Below the pieces are notes generated by a model. It did no database searches and was not told the origin of the DNA. It was given only the letters and a program-made list of their open reading frames with translations. The position numbers and the translations under genes are program-made. A DNA stretch of 64,000 nt from Colwellia sp. MB3u-45 (GTDB taxonomy: Bacteria; Pseudomonadota; Gammaproteobacteria; Enterobacterales; Alteromonadaceae): the NCBI RefSeq assembly GCF_014077005.1, contig NZ_JACGVC010000053.1, forward strand, positions 310,001 to 374,000. Direction: 5' to 3'. Below are positions 21,332 through 30,702 of the stretch, in pieces (the stretch's first letter is position 1; each line of letters starts with the position of its first letter).

Positions 21332-23875
21332 TTGTTCTTTAATAAATACTTTCGTTTACACACCCTAGCTATCGCTATAGGTACATCATTTTCTTGCTCA
21401 TCATCTTTTGCGGCTGCTACAGCCTCTGTTGATGAAAGTTTAGAAACCATTGCAATACTTGGCTCTCGTGTTTCAAGTAGAACAGCAACTGAGTCAAGTT
21501 CCCCCATTGATATTATTTCCAGTGAGTCACTAACTAAAGGTGGTTTTAGCGAATTAGGTCAAAGTCTTCAGGCGATGGCTCCGTCATTTAACTTTAGTAG
21601 AACGCAAGTATCAGATGGCTCTGATTTATTTAGACCGGCAACGCTTCGAGGTCTACAACCTGATCAGACCTTAGTGCTAGTCAACGGCAAGCGACGTCAT
21701 AATCAAGCCATTTTTGGTTTAAATGGTACCGTTGGTGCCGGTGCTGCCGGTACTGATATGAATGCAATCCCCATGACCGCGTTAAAAAATGTGCAAATAC
21801 TTCGCGATGGCGCCGCTGCTCAGTACGGCTCTGATGCCATAGCGGGTGTGATAAACCTTGAGCTTAAAGACAGCACAAATGTGACATCGGGCTTTATCCA
21901 AACAGGTGCTACAGGAGAGGGCGACGGTGATGTTTTAGTTGCAGGCTTAAATACGGGTTTTGATTTAGGCAACGAGGGCGGATTTATTAATTTAACCGCT
22001 GAATATAGAGATTACGACGGCACTAATCGCGCGCAAAAAGATACCGGCGGCAGTTCAACCACGCCACCAGGTACTTTATCTGAAAAGGTACGATGGGGCC
22101 AAGGTAATGCTGAATCAAGCTTTAAGTCATTTTTCTATAACGCCATGCTACCATTAGAAAATATGGAGCTTTATGCTTTTGGCGGATACTCAAATAGAAC
22201 CGCTTTAGGTAATGGCTTTTACCGTAGCTTTAATGAAGCCGAAAAGAATGTACCCCAAATCTATCCAGATGGCTTTTTACCTAGAATTGATAATGAAGCA
22301 CAAGATATATCAACAGCATTGGGTCTAAGGGGTGAGCTAAGTGATGATTGGAGTTTTGATGTTTCCGCTACCTATGGCGAAAATGAATATGACTTTTATT
22401 CAAACAATACCATCAACGCTTCTTATGCTGCAGAATATCTAGCACTGAACCCTACCGCAAGCGATCAAGACATTGCTAATAATGCCGGACCAACATCAGG
22501 TTACTCTGGTGGCTTTAGGTATGATCAATTAACCTTTAACGCTGATATTTCAGGGCTTATTGAAATGAATAATGGCGAAACGCTGTTTGTTGCTTTTGGT
22601 GCTGAATATCGCCAGGAAAATTATGAAATTGTTGCCGGTGAAGTAGCCTCTTATGCTTGTGGTGCAAATAATAGTTCAACCTCTTCTGCGTCTGTGATCG
22701 ACAGTAATGTTTTCGCGGGTTGTGGTTTTCAAGCTTATCCAGGCTTAAGACCAGATGCAGCAAATGATGCAGACCGTCACAGCTATGCCTTATATCTTGA
22801 TCTTGAACAGCAAATAACAGAGCAATGGAACTTAGGCGCAGCATTGCGTTATGAAGATTCCTCTGAAGCTGGCAGCAAGCTCATCGGTAAGTTATCAACG
22901 CGTTATGAACTTACAGATAGTTTAGCCGTTAGGGGAGCAGTATCAACAGGTTTTAGAGCACCATCTCTTCAGCAAAGTGCATATACTGCCTATACCACTA
23001 ATTTAGGTGCAGGTGGCGTGTTATTGTCATCATTCACCGCAACAGCGGGTTCAGCATTTCCCTCAGCATTAGGTGTAGACAGTTTACAGCTTGAAACATC
23101 TAAAAATTTAAGCCTAGGTATAGTTTATGATGTTAACAGTGCACTGTCGGTATCTTTAGATGCCTATCGAGTAAAGATTGATGACCGCATTACCTTAGGC
23201 AGTTTGTTAAATGCGGATAACGTGTCATTTAACACTGAAGCAGTGACGGCGCTAAACGCTACAGGGGCAGTACAAGGTAATTACTTCTCAAATGCAGTGA
23301 ACTCAACTACCCAAGGGCTTGACCTTGTTATTACTTATCAGACAGAGCTATTAGCAGGTAATTTAGACGTAACGCTCGCGGGTAATTTAAATGAGACTAC
23401 AATTGATAGTGTAAACTCGCCAGAAGGTATTCCAGAAACTGTCGCGTTAGACGATTTACAACGTAGCTTCTTAACGGATGGACAACCGAAACAACGTGCT
23501 ACTTTGACCTTTGACTATAGTAACCAAGCATGGAGTGGCGTTATTCGAGCCAATTACTATGGTGAAACTGACATTATGTATTTTGGTAATGATCATATCG
23601 GACTACCGGGATTTTTATCACCAACAGGCAGTTTTAAACCGACCAGTGTCGTAGAATCAGCAGTATTAATTGACGTTAATTTAGCGTATCAGCTTAGCGA
23701 TACTTTGCAATTATCTGCCGGTATAAATAACGTATTTGATAAGACACCCGACGAGCTTGGTGAAGATGAAGTGTTAAACTTCATTACTAATGGCGCCTTT
23801 AAATACCCAGTCAGAGCACTACCTTATGGCTTCGATGGCATGAGCTATTACGCTCGAGTAAACTTTAGTTTCTAG
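21332..23875 (+). CDS. TonB-dependent outer-membrane receptor
   Basis: Gated outer-membrane beta-barrel powered by TonB-ExbBD. The TTG at 21332 gives 847 residues and follows AAAGGTG with good spacing; GTG codons at 21296 or 21323 are alternatives. A signal peptide is present (FRLHTLAIAIGTSFSCSSSFAA). The plug domain has SSPIDIISSESL, TLRGLQPDQTLVLVNGKRRH and ILRDGAAAQYGSDAIAGVINL. A long barrel follows, ending in aromatic NFSF as barrel proteins do. The mature N-terminus has VDESLETIAILGSR, a plausible TonB box region. The substrate is unknown: no siderophore, B12 or SusD-like genes are adjacent, and the TonB receptor class in Alteromonadales often takes up glycans or peptides. Confidence 0.93.
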   Translation: MFFNKYFRLHTLAIAIGTSFSCSSSFAAATASVDESLETIAILGSRVSSRTATESSSPIDIISSESLTKGGFSELGQSLQAMAPSFNFSRTQVSDGSDLFRPATLRGLQPDQTLVLVNGKRRHNQAIFGLNGTVGAGAAGTDMNAIPMTALKNVQILRDGAAAQYGSDAIAGVINLELKDSTNVTSGFIQTGATGEGDGDVLVAGLNTGFDLGNEGGFINLTAEYRDYDGTNRAQKDTGGSSTTPPGTLSEKVRWGQGNAESSFKSFFYNAMLPLENMELYAFGGYSNRTALGNGFYRSFNEAEKNVPQIYPDGFLPRIDNEAQDISTALGLRGELSDDWSFDVSATYGENEYDFYSNNTINASYAAEYLALNPTASDQDIANNAGPTSGYSGGFRYDQLTFNADISGLIEMNNGETLFVAFGAEYRQENYEIVAGEVASYACGANNSSTSSASVIDSNVFAGCGFQAYPGLRPDAANDADRHSYALYLDLEQQITEQWNLGAALRYEDSSEAGSKLIGKLSTRYELTDSLAVRGAVSTGFRAPSLQQSAYTAYTTNLGAGGVLLSSFTATAGSAFPSALGVDSLQLETSKNLSLGIVYDVNSALSVSLDAYRVKIDDRITLGSLLNADNVSFNTEAVTALNATGAVQGNYFSNAVNSTTQGLDLVITYQTELLAGNLDVTLAGNLNETTIDSVNSPEGIPETVALDDLQRSFLTDGQPKQRATLTFDYSNQAWSGVIRANYYGETDIMYFGNDHIGLPGFLSPTGSFKPTSVVESAVLIDVNLAYQLSDTLQLSAGINNVFDKTPDELGEDEVLNFITNGAFKYPVRALPYGFDGMSYYARVNFSF

Positions 23876-23914
23876 TGCCTAGTTTCTAGTGCCTAGTTTC
23901 TAGTCTCTAGTTTA
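23866..23914 (+). repeat. 14-bp tandem repeat across the receptor stop codon
   Basis: TAGTTTCTAGTGCC at 23866-23879, again at 23880-23893, and TAGTTTCTAGTCTC at 23894-23907, then a partial unit. The receptor stop TAG (23873-23875) sits in the first unit, so the coding tail and stop have been duplicated downstream. Confidence 0.85.
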
Positions 23915-23942
23915 GAAGATTACATTAAATTTTATTATCATT

Positions 23943-23970
23943 AGAGCACTACACAGTAGTGCTCTTTTTA
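23943..23970 (+). terminator. Terminator of the TonB-receptor gene
   Basis: AGAGCACTAC/GTAGTGCTCT perfect 10-bp stem, three-base loop, then TTTTATTTAA. Confidence 0.88.
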
Positions 23971-24049
23971 TTTAATAACAGCCATAATCTGAGGTTTGAA
24001 TGAGCGCTTGGTAAGTAACTGAAATTAATCTAGGCATCTCTTGAGAAAG

Positions 24050-24126
24050 TGGCCCACCCGACAGGAATCGAACCTGTGACCACACGCTTCGGAGGCGTGT
24101 ACTCTATCCAGCTGAGCTACGGGTGG
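24050..24126 (-). tRNA. tRNA-Arg (CCG anticodon)
   Basis: A 77-nt cloverleaf with encoded CCA. The acceptor is CCACCCG/CGGGTGG with discriminator G. The D arm is GCTC..GAGT, the anticodon stem CACGC/GCGTG with loop CTCCGAA (anticodon CCG), and the T arm ACAGG-TTCGATT-CCTGT. It resembles E. coli tRNA-Arg(CCG), which also has CCCGTAGCTCAGCTGGATAG. It stands alone between a receptor gene and an efflux operon. Confidence 0.97.
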
Positions 24127-24585
24127 TTTTTGACTTGTGTTACATAGATATAACAAACAATAAATTATCATTTAATAAAAATAAAATCATCTAATGATCA
24201 AATTGATTGTTAACGCTTTATTAATCAACTTCCCTTTTAGAGACAGTGCTATATCTAGCTAAAGCATAGGAGCATATTGAAAAGATTTAAGCGCGGCAAA
24301 TACTATAGATTATCGTCGTTTATGTCTAGAAGATTGCGAAATTTATTATCTAAAAGCTTCACTTGTGAGTCATTTTTGTAAATTAGCTTTAAATGCGCTA
24401 TTAATCTGGCTGCATAACAAGGTGTTTGCGCGGTTTGCACTATGCGAAAAACAGGCTATTACATTAACATAAGATTAATATATTGTTAATGTGATGGGGG
24501 AAAAGATGTACTTTCGTCATGAAGATGTCTAAAGTAAAGGCCATAATATCTTTTATCTCAAGACGCTATAAGTAAACACTTGGCT
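24127..24585. other. Spacer upstream of the RND efflux operon
   Basis: About 460 bp without an assigned gene. A perfect 9-bp inverted repeat (ACATTAACA at 24461-24469, TGTTAATGT at 24484-24492, 14-base spacer) lies about 95 bp before the adaptor start and could be a repressor operator. A 34-codon TTG-start frame at 24277-24381, after AGGAG, encodes a basic peptide (KRFKRGKYYRLSS...). It is too weak to call. Confidence 0.5.
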
Positions 24586-25578
24586 ATGAAACGATTCTTA
24601 ATTGTATTTACCTTATCACTTATTTCAATAGCGAAACCGTTATTGGCTCAGTCATATGATACAGAGGTTATCAGCGCTGAACTTTACCATGACACCATTG
24701 AACGTAGTGGCAAGCTTGATTACAAGAGAACATTGAGCCTGTCATTTAAAACTAGTGGCTACTTAACGTTACTCAGTATTGACGAGGGCGAGCAATTTAA
24801 GAAAGGGCAATTGTTGGCGTCGCTTGATATTACTGAGTTAACAGAACAGAAAAATTCCAACTATGCTCAAATGACACAAGCAAAGCGTGAAGTGAAACGC
24901 ATTAGTGGTTTAATGGATAATCAACTGGCTTCTGAGCGCGATATGGACGCCGCTATCACTCGAGTAGAAATTACTCAGGCGGCTTATCAAGTAGCTTATT
25001 ATAATTTAGTCAAGGCCAAAATATACGCGCCGTTTTCAGGTGTTGTTTTAGCCCGCGATACAGAGCTTGGTGAGTTTCAAAGCCCAGGCCATCAAGCACT
25101 GAAAGTTGCCAAGCTAGACTGGGTGATAAAAGTGGCACTAACGGGCCAAGAAATTAGTCAAGTTCGATTAGGTCAAAAAGCCAGCGTCGCTTTAAGTCAA
25201 ACCGGTATTGTTGAAGGCATTATTAGTAAAATCCCTGCCATGGCCAATGAAAGCAGCCACTTATTCATTATTGAGGTTTTGTTACCGAAAATAAAAATAA
25301 CCTCAGGTATGATCGCGGGACAACTTGCCAAAGTTAGCATCGCTTTTGAAAGTGACGTGTTTGTTTATCAGCTGCCAATCGCAGCACTTGTTGCTGTTGA
25401 TGACGAAGATAAAGCCATTGTTATTGTGCAGTCATCAGATAATTCAGTTTTTAAAGAGCAGAGTTTCCAAGTTTTCCAGATAGACAATGATTATGTCTAC
25501 TTAAAAGCAGTGCGTAATAGCCAACCTTTAAAAATAGTTACTAAAGGTTGGCAAAATATCGTCGTGGCTGGAAATTAG
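24586..25578 (+). CDS. RND efflux periplasmic adaptor (membrane fusion protein)
   Basis: A 330-residue HlyD/AcrA-type adaptor linking the inner-membrane pump to an outer-membrane channel. A signal peptide (MKRFLIVFTLSLISIAKPLLAQ), biotinyl-lipoyl half-motifs (GYLTLLSIDEGEQFKKGQLLASLD; AKIYAPFSGVVLARDTELGE), an alpha-hairpin and a beta-barrel domain are visible. ATG 24586 is chosen over a TTG two codons earlier; neither has a strong ribosome-binding site. It ends 5 bp before the pump gene. No lipobox is seen and no outer-membrane factor gene follows, so a shared TolC is likely. Confidence 0.9.
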   Translation: MKRFLIVFTLSLISIAKPLLAQSYDTEVISAELYHDTIERSGKLDYKRTLSLSFKTSGYLTLLSIDEGEQFKKGQLLASLDITELTEQKNSNYAQMTQAKREVKRISGLMDNQLASERDMDAAITRVEITQAAYQVAYYNLVKAKIYAPFSGVVLARDTELGEFQSPGHQALKVAKLDWVIKVALTGQEISQVRLGQKASVALSQTGIVEGIISKIPAMANESSHLFIIEVLLPKIKITSGMIAGQLAKVSIAFESDVFVYQLPIAALVAVDDEDKAIVIVQSSDNSVFKEQSFQVFQIDNDYVYLKAVRNSQPLKIVTKGWQNIVVAGN

Positions 25579-25583
25579 TTATT

Positions 25584-28500
25584 ATGCAGCTCCCTCGCAT
25601 TGCCATAAAAAATGCTCAGTTTACCTTCACTATTGTTGTACTGATGGTACTTGTTGGCATTGTTTCCTATTTTCATATGCCTCGTTCTGAAGACCCTCAA
25701 TTTGATATTCCAATTACCTTGCTGGAAATTATCTACCCAGGCGCGTCACCTACTGATATTGAAACCTTAGTGGTGGACCCGCTTGAAGAAGAGCTTTCTG
25801 ATATTGAAGGCATTAAAAAAATTGAGTCACAAATTAAAAATGGTGGCGCCCGCATCAAGTTAACTTTTTTATATGGTAGCGATCCAAATACCGCTTATAA
25901 CGAAGTTAAACAAGCGGTATCAACGGTCAAGCCAAGCTTACCTCAAGGTGTACAAGATCTCTTAGTGTTAAAAGCAACACCCACTAGTGTGGCTATTATT
26001 CAGTTGGCGCTTTGGAGTGAATCCACTGACTATAAAAGTATGGAATTTCACGCAAAACAGCTTGAAAAACGTTTGGAAGCTATTGAAGCGGTAAAAAAAG
26101 CCGATATATGGGGTTATCCCACACAAGTTGTGGCCGTAGATTTAAACCTTGCGATGTTAAAACACTACGGCATTAGTATGCTCACCATTAATAGTTTGCT
26201 ACAAAAACGGGCTATTAACATCACACCCGGTTTTATTGACGCTAATACACGGCGATTTAACGTTAAAACCAGTGGTAACTTTCAACATATTGACGAGCTT
26301 AACAACACAGTGGTATTTTCGAATGACACGGGCGTTATTCGTTTGAAAGATGTTGCTAGTGTCGGTTTTTCTAGTAGAGAGCCTAGCTATTTGGCTTACT
26401 ACGATACCAAGCCTGTGATATTTTTGACGGTAGAGCAAAGATCAAATACCAATATATTTGCGCTCACTGAAGCCATTGATGAAGAAATATTGGCGTTTAA
26501 ACAAACCCTGCCTGACACCATTAAAACAGCCATGCTGTTTAAACAATCTGACGGTGTAGAAAATCGCATTAACGGCTTTTTTGATAACTTATGGCAAGGT
26601 TTAGTACTTGTCGGGCTAATGTCATTAATATTTTTAGGGGTACGCGAAGCTATTGTGGTCATTATTGCCATCCCATTGTCTTTTTTAATTGCTATTGGTT
26701 GGCTCGATTTTACCGGTTTTGGCCTGCAACAAATGTCTATCGTGGGGTTAATTATTGCCTTAGGTTTGTTAGTTGATAATGCCATTGTCGTCACAGAGAG
26801 TATTCACCGGGAAAAGAAAAATGCACCAACGTTGGCGCAAGCCTCGGCATTAGGCACCAGTAAAGTCGGTTGGGCCATTACAAGTGGCACAGTAACGACC
26901 ATGTTGGCTTTTTTACCCATGCTTATGCTGGCGAGCGACACAGGTGATTTTGTGCGTTCGATGCCAGTGACTGTGATATTGGTACTGTTGGCATCTTTGC
27001 TGATTGCCTTAACACTTACCCCCTTACTGGCCAGTAAGTTTTTTAGTCAAAAACCCAGTAAAGTTAAAGCGCTACAACATTATGCCAACCTATTTGCTGA
27101 GCGCTATTATGTTGGGTGGTTAGGTCGTTTAATGAATATAAAAATTATCATGTTAGTGCTCGCCTTCGTCGCCTTATTTGCTATGGCATCTCTCTTTGGA
27201 CAAGTAGGTGTGAGCTTATTTCCTAAAGCTGAGAAAGCAATGTTGTTAATTGACGTTGAAACACCGGCTAACTCATCATTAGATTATACCAATGATGTTA
27301 TGCACTCGATGACAGCGTTTATTAAAACTCAACCCTATGTTGATAAAGTTGCCCTTAATGTTGGTAGCTCTAATCCCCGTATTTATTACAACGAAATTCC
27401 TAAACGTGGCGTAGCAAGTTATGGTCAAGTGCTACTGGTATTGCAGCCATATGATGAAACAGCAGTAAATACTTTAGTCAAAGCATTACGAGCAGAATTT
27501 TCACAATGGCATCAAGCAAAAATTACTGTGAAAGAATTTACTCAAGGCCCAGTGACTGATCAGCCGATTACCGTTAGATTGATCAGCGAATCCTTATCTG
27601 ATCTTGAAGAGGTTGCCGGTGATTTACAGACCAAAATGGCTGCAATTGAAGGGGTGATTAATCTAGATAACCCTATTGGTATTGCCAATACTGAATTAGC
27701 TTTAGCGATAGATTATGATAAAGCGGCACTGTCAGGCATTGACATAAACCAGTTGGATAATAGTATTCAAACCGCGCTTTCGGGCACATTTATTGGACAA
27801 TTTAATGATGTTAATGGTGAAAACTATCCTATTTTAGTACGTCGGCCTAAAAGTGGTTTAACTGGGCTTTCTGATATAACGATTGTTAATCAACAAGGTG
27901 AGAGTATTCCTTTAGGCCAGTTTGTTGAGATAAAATTGCAGAAAGGCCGGACAGATTTTTTTCATTATCAAAAGTTACGTATGGCACGTGTATCAGCTGA
28001 TGCAGCTCAAGGTTATTCTGTGCAAGCCATCACCAGTGAAGTGGTTAACTACCTAGACAAGTATACATTGCCAGCAGGTATGTATTACCGCTTAGGCGGA
28101 GAAGAAGAGTCTCGACAAGAGTCTTTTTCCGGCCTGTCACAAATTATGTTAATAACCGCTATCGGTATTTTTGCTATTCTAGTGTTGCAGTTTAAATCAT
28201 TTTCACAGCCACTGATCATTTTTACTTCAATACCTTTTGCTATGGCAGGCGCAGTATTTGGCTTATATTTAACTAACCTGTCATTTTCTATGATGGCTTT
28301 TATTGGCTTGATCAGCCTCTTTGGTATTGTGGTTAATAATGCCATTATATTAATCGACACAACCAACCGAAATTTATCAACAGGTTTAAATAAAAAACAA
28401 GCTATTTTATCTGCCAGTGCCACGCGTTTTACACCGATATTATTAACAACAATGACGACTATTGGCGGTTTATTACCCTTAACACTTTTTGGTGGCAGTT

Positions 28501-28628
28501 TGTGGCAACCCTTGGGTGTCGTTATTATTTCTGGCTTATGTGTCTCGGCTATTGCGAGTTTTATCATTGTGCCCATACTCACCGAGTTATTTACAAAAAC
28601 AGACTCTTCAAGAAAGATCAAAGCATAA
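25584..28628 (+). CDS. RND-family efflux permease
   Basis: A 1014-residue, 12-helix proton-driven inner-membrane pump of the AcrB/HAE1 superfamily. The start MQLPRIAIKNAQFTFTIVVLM at ATG 25584 is used; a longer frame overlaps the adaptor. Two large periplasmic loops follow TM1 and TM7. In TM4 the usual Asp-Asp pair reads Asp398-Asn399 (GLLVDNAIVV). In TM10 the position of the AcrB relay lysine is Asn918 (GIVVNNAIILID). The proton relay therefore differs from AcrB, as in some other RND clades. The substrate is unknown. It is co-transcribed with the adaptor, and prsK starts 3 bp after its stop, so the efflux pair and prsK may share a transcript. Confidence 0.93.
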   Translation: MQLPRIAIKNAQFTFTIVVLMVLVGIVSYFHMPRSEDPQFDIPITLLEIIYPGASPTDIETLVVDPLEEELSDIEGIKKIESQIKNGGARIKLTFLYGSDPNTAYNEVKQAVSTVKPSLPQGVQDLLVLKATPTSVAIIQLALWSESTDYKSMEFHAKQLEKRLEAIEAVKKADIWGYPTQVVAVDLNLAMLKHYGISMLTINSLLQKRAINITPGFIDANTRRFNVKTSGNFQHIDELNNTVVFSNDTGVIRLKDVASVGFSSREPSYLAYYDTKPVIFLTVEQRSNTNIFALTEAIDEEILAFKQTLPDTIKTAMLFKQSDGVENRINGFFDNLWQGLVLVGLMSLIFLGVREAIVVIIAIPLSFLIAIGWLDFTGFGLQQMSIVGLIIALGLLVDNAIVVTESIHREKKNAPTLAQASALGTSKVGWAITSGTVTTMLAFLPMLMLASDTGDFVRSMPVTVILVLLASLLIALTLTPLLASKFFSQKPSKVKALQHYANLFAERYYVGWLGRLMNIKIIMLVLAFVALFAMASLFGQVGVSLFPKAEKAMLLIDVETPANSSLDYTNDVMHSMTAFIKTQPYVDKVALNVGSSNPRIYYNEIPKRGVASYGQVLLVLQPYDETAVNTLVKALRAEFSQWHQAKITVKEFTQGPVTDQPITVRLISESLSDLEEVAGDLQTKMAAIEGVINLDNPIGIANTELALAIDYDKAALSGIDINQLDNSIQTALSGTFIGQFNDVNGENYPILVRRPKSGLTGLSDITIVNQQGESIPLGQFVEIKLQKGRTDFFHYQKLRMARVSADAAQGYSVQAITSEVVNYLDKYTLPAGMYYRLGGEEESRQESFSGLSQIMLITAIGIFAILVLQFKSFSQPLIIFTSIPFAMAGAVFGLYLTNLSFSMMAFIGLISLFGIVVNNAIILIDTTNRNLSTGLNKKQAILSASATRFTPILLTTMTTIGGLLPLTLFGGSLWQPLGVVIISGLCVSAIASFIIVPILTELFTKTDSSRKIKA

Positions 28629-28631
28629 TTT

Positions 28632-30689
28632 ATGGACTTTATTGGTTTATTAGGCTTCTCTTTAGCCGTCGTGGTCTATGTATTACTCGCACTGCTGATT
28701 ATTGCTGCCCGTAACCCCAGCTTAATTGCACAGGCGGTATTATTTTGTACCTTAGTCACGTTAAGCAGTAATCTAGTGGCTGCCCTGCAAATTAAATTAG
28801 GTTATAGCCTGCAATGGGCTATGTTAGCAGATGGCTTTAAAATAGCCTGTTGGTCGTTATTAATTATTTTATTTAATACTGAACATCGTGACTTTAAAGC
28901 ACTGATGAGCAATTACACCGTTCGCCAATACCTTGGTGTTTGGCTACTGTTAATGTTGGGCTGTTGGCTAGCAAGTTACTGGTTAGATTACGCCTACAAA
29001 TATATATTCTTGCTGTTTATCGTGCTTAATTTGTGGATATTGGTGTTGCTTGAACAGCTTTATCGCAATGCTAGCCGACAAGTGCGCTGGGCTATTTGGC
29101 CCTTGGTCGTCGCTCTTGCCAGTGTCGCTATATTTGACTTTGTGCTATATGCACAAGCCGCCATGGTTAATGGCATTGATTTTAACTTTTGGTTTAGCCG
29201 AGGTTTCTTAGCGCTATTTGTTGCACCACTTTTATTGATCAGCATTCGCCGTATTAACAATGGCGAAGTGCGTATTTTTGTCTCTCGTCACGTTGTTTTT
29301 TATAGCTCTATGTTGATGATAGCAGGCGCTTACTTACTGCTAATGTCATTTACTGGTTATGTTATAAATTACCTAGGCGGACAATGGGGTGATTTAGTTA
29401 GCATTGGCTTTTTAATGCTCAGTGGTATTGTCCTTGTTGCTTTGCTGATTACAGAGTCTTTGCGCCGTCGCGTTAAAGTTTTTATCGCCAAAAACTTTTT
29501 TGCCAATAAATATGAATATCGCGACGAGTGGTTAAATCTGATTGAAAAAATCGAAACGGCTAGCGGCGAAAGTCATTATCAAATGGCAACACACATTATG
29601 ATGTCTAAAGTAGATGCTTCACGTGGGGCCATCATTAAAAAGTTTACCAACCAACAATATCAAATTCAATACAGCGATGGGCTTGAAATCAATGAAGAGA
29701 TAGAAAAACAGCTTTTGGAGGTTGGGCTATTCTGCCACCAAAAAGGATGGATAGTTGACGTCAATGAATACGAAAACTCTCCTTTGCTTTATCCTGAGTT
29801 AACCTTAGATGTTGCGCTATGTCGGTCTAACAAGATTCAAATTATAGTGCCAATATTTATTGGCAAAGCATTTTATGGCTTATTTTTACTTGCTGATGAA
29901 AATGAACTCAAAGGATTAAATTGGGAGGACAGAGATTTATTATTTGCCATATCTAAACAACTTGGCAATTTTATTTCACTCTATGAAGCCACCGATAAAC
30001 TCAGTGAATCAAAGCAATTTGATGCCTTTAATCGTATGTCAGCATTTTTGGTACATGATCTGAAAAATGTTCAGGCGCAATTAGCCTTAATTACGTCAAA
30101 TGCCGAAAAGCATCGCAATAATCCTGAATTTATTGATGACGTTTTTGAAACGGTCGAGTCAGCAACACAAAGGCTAGAAAAAGTATTGTCTCAACTGCGA
30201 AAAAAACAGATTGAGCAGTCTTCTCATAGCCAGACAGCTTTAGCTATAATCGTTAAAAAAGTTGTTTCGCAATGTAATCAAAGCTTACCAAGGATTGAAT
30301 TTGAGCAACAAGGTAGTTGTGTGACTTATATAGATAGTGAATCTTTTCAATCTGTTATGCATCATTTGATACAAAACGCACAAGAAGCAACAACAAAGGA
30401 TGGTTGGATAAAAGTATCCCTTATTGAAAAAAAACGTACCATTAGAATTATCATTGCAGATAATGGCTGTGGCATGAGTGAAGAGTTTATTAAAAGTCGA
30501 TTGTTTCGACCTTTTGACTCAACCAAAGGTAATGCTGGCATGGGCATCGGAGTATTCGAAGCAAAGCAGTTTTTTGAAAATATGGCAGGTATTATCAAAG
30601 TAGCAAGTACGCCTAAACAAGGAACAGTTTTTACTATCGATCTGCCATTAAAATTAGCGGGCGCAATAAGCGGTCAAGATTTACTATAA
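28632..30689 (+). CDS. prsK: PEP-CTERM system sensor histidine kinase PrsK
   Basis: A 685-residue membrane kinase. About eight or nine N-terminal helices (residues 1-280), a GAF-like region (about 310-450), then a kinase core with phospho-acceptor His in FLVHDLKNVQAQ (about residue 476). The N box is HLIQNAQEA, the G1 box DNGCGMSEE and the G2 box GMGIGVFEAKQFF. This architecture is that of PrsK, which pairs with PrsR in XrtA/PEP-CTERM exopolysaccharide loci. prsR follows 13 bp downstream. The signal sensed is unknown. Confidence 0.88.
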   Translation: MDFIGLLGFSLAVVVYVLLALLIIAARNPSLIAQAVLFCTLVTLSSNLVAALQIKLGYSLQWAMLADGFKIACWSLLIILFNTEHRDFKALMSNYTVRQYLGVWLLLMLGCWLASYWLDYAYKYIFLLFIVLNLWILVLLEQLYRNASRQVRWAIWPLVVALASVAIFDFVLYAQAAMVNGIDFNFWFSRGFLALFVAPLLLISIRRINNGEVRIFVSRHVVFYSSMLMIAGAYLLLMSFTGYVINYLGGQWGDLVSIGFLMLSGIVLVALLITESLRRRVKVFIAKNFFANKYEYRDEWLNLIEKIETASGESHYQMATHIMMSKVDASRGAIIKKFTNQQYQIQYSDGLEINEEIEKQLLEVGLFCHQKGWIVDVNEYENSPLLYPELTLDVALCRSNKIQIIVPIFIGKAFYGLFLLADENELKGLNWEDRDLLFAISKQLGNFISLYEATDKLSESKQFDAFNRMSAFLVHDLKNVQAQLALITSNAEKHRNNPEFIDDVFETVESATQRLEKVLSQLRKKQIEQSSHSQTALAIIVKKVVSQCNQSLPRIEFEQQGSCVTYIDSESFQSVMHHLIQNAQEATTKDGWIKVSLIEKKRTIRIIIADNGCGMSEEFIKSRLFRPFDSTKGNAGMGIGVFEAKQFFENMAGIIKVASTPKQGTVFTIDLPLKLAGAISGQDLL

Positions 30690-30702
30690 GGATCCAACTA
30701 GC

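Noticed and set aside
24277-24381. 34-codon small gene with TTG start
   Set aside because: AGGAG is present, but spacing is short, the start is rare, and no family or conservation evidence is available.
28085-28621. 178-codon minus-strand frame
   Set aside because: Antisense to the C-terminal third of the RND pump, whose transmembrane sequence is clearly coding on the other strand.
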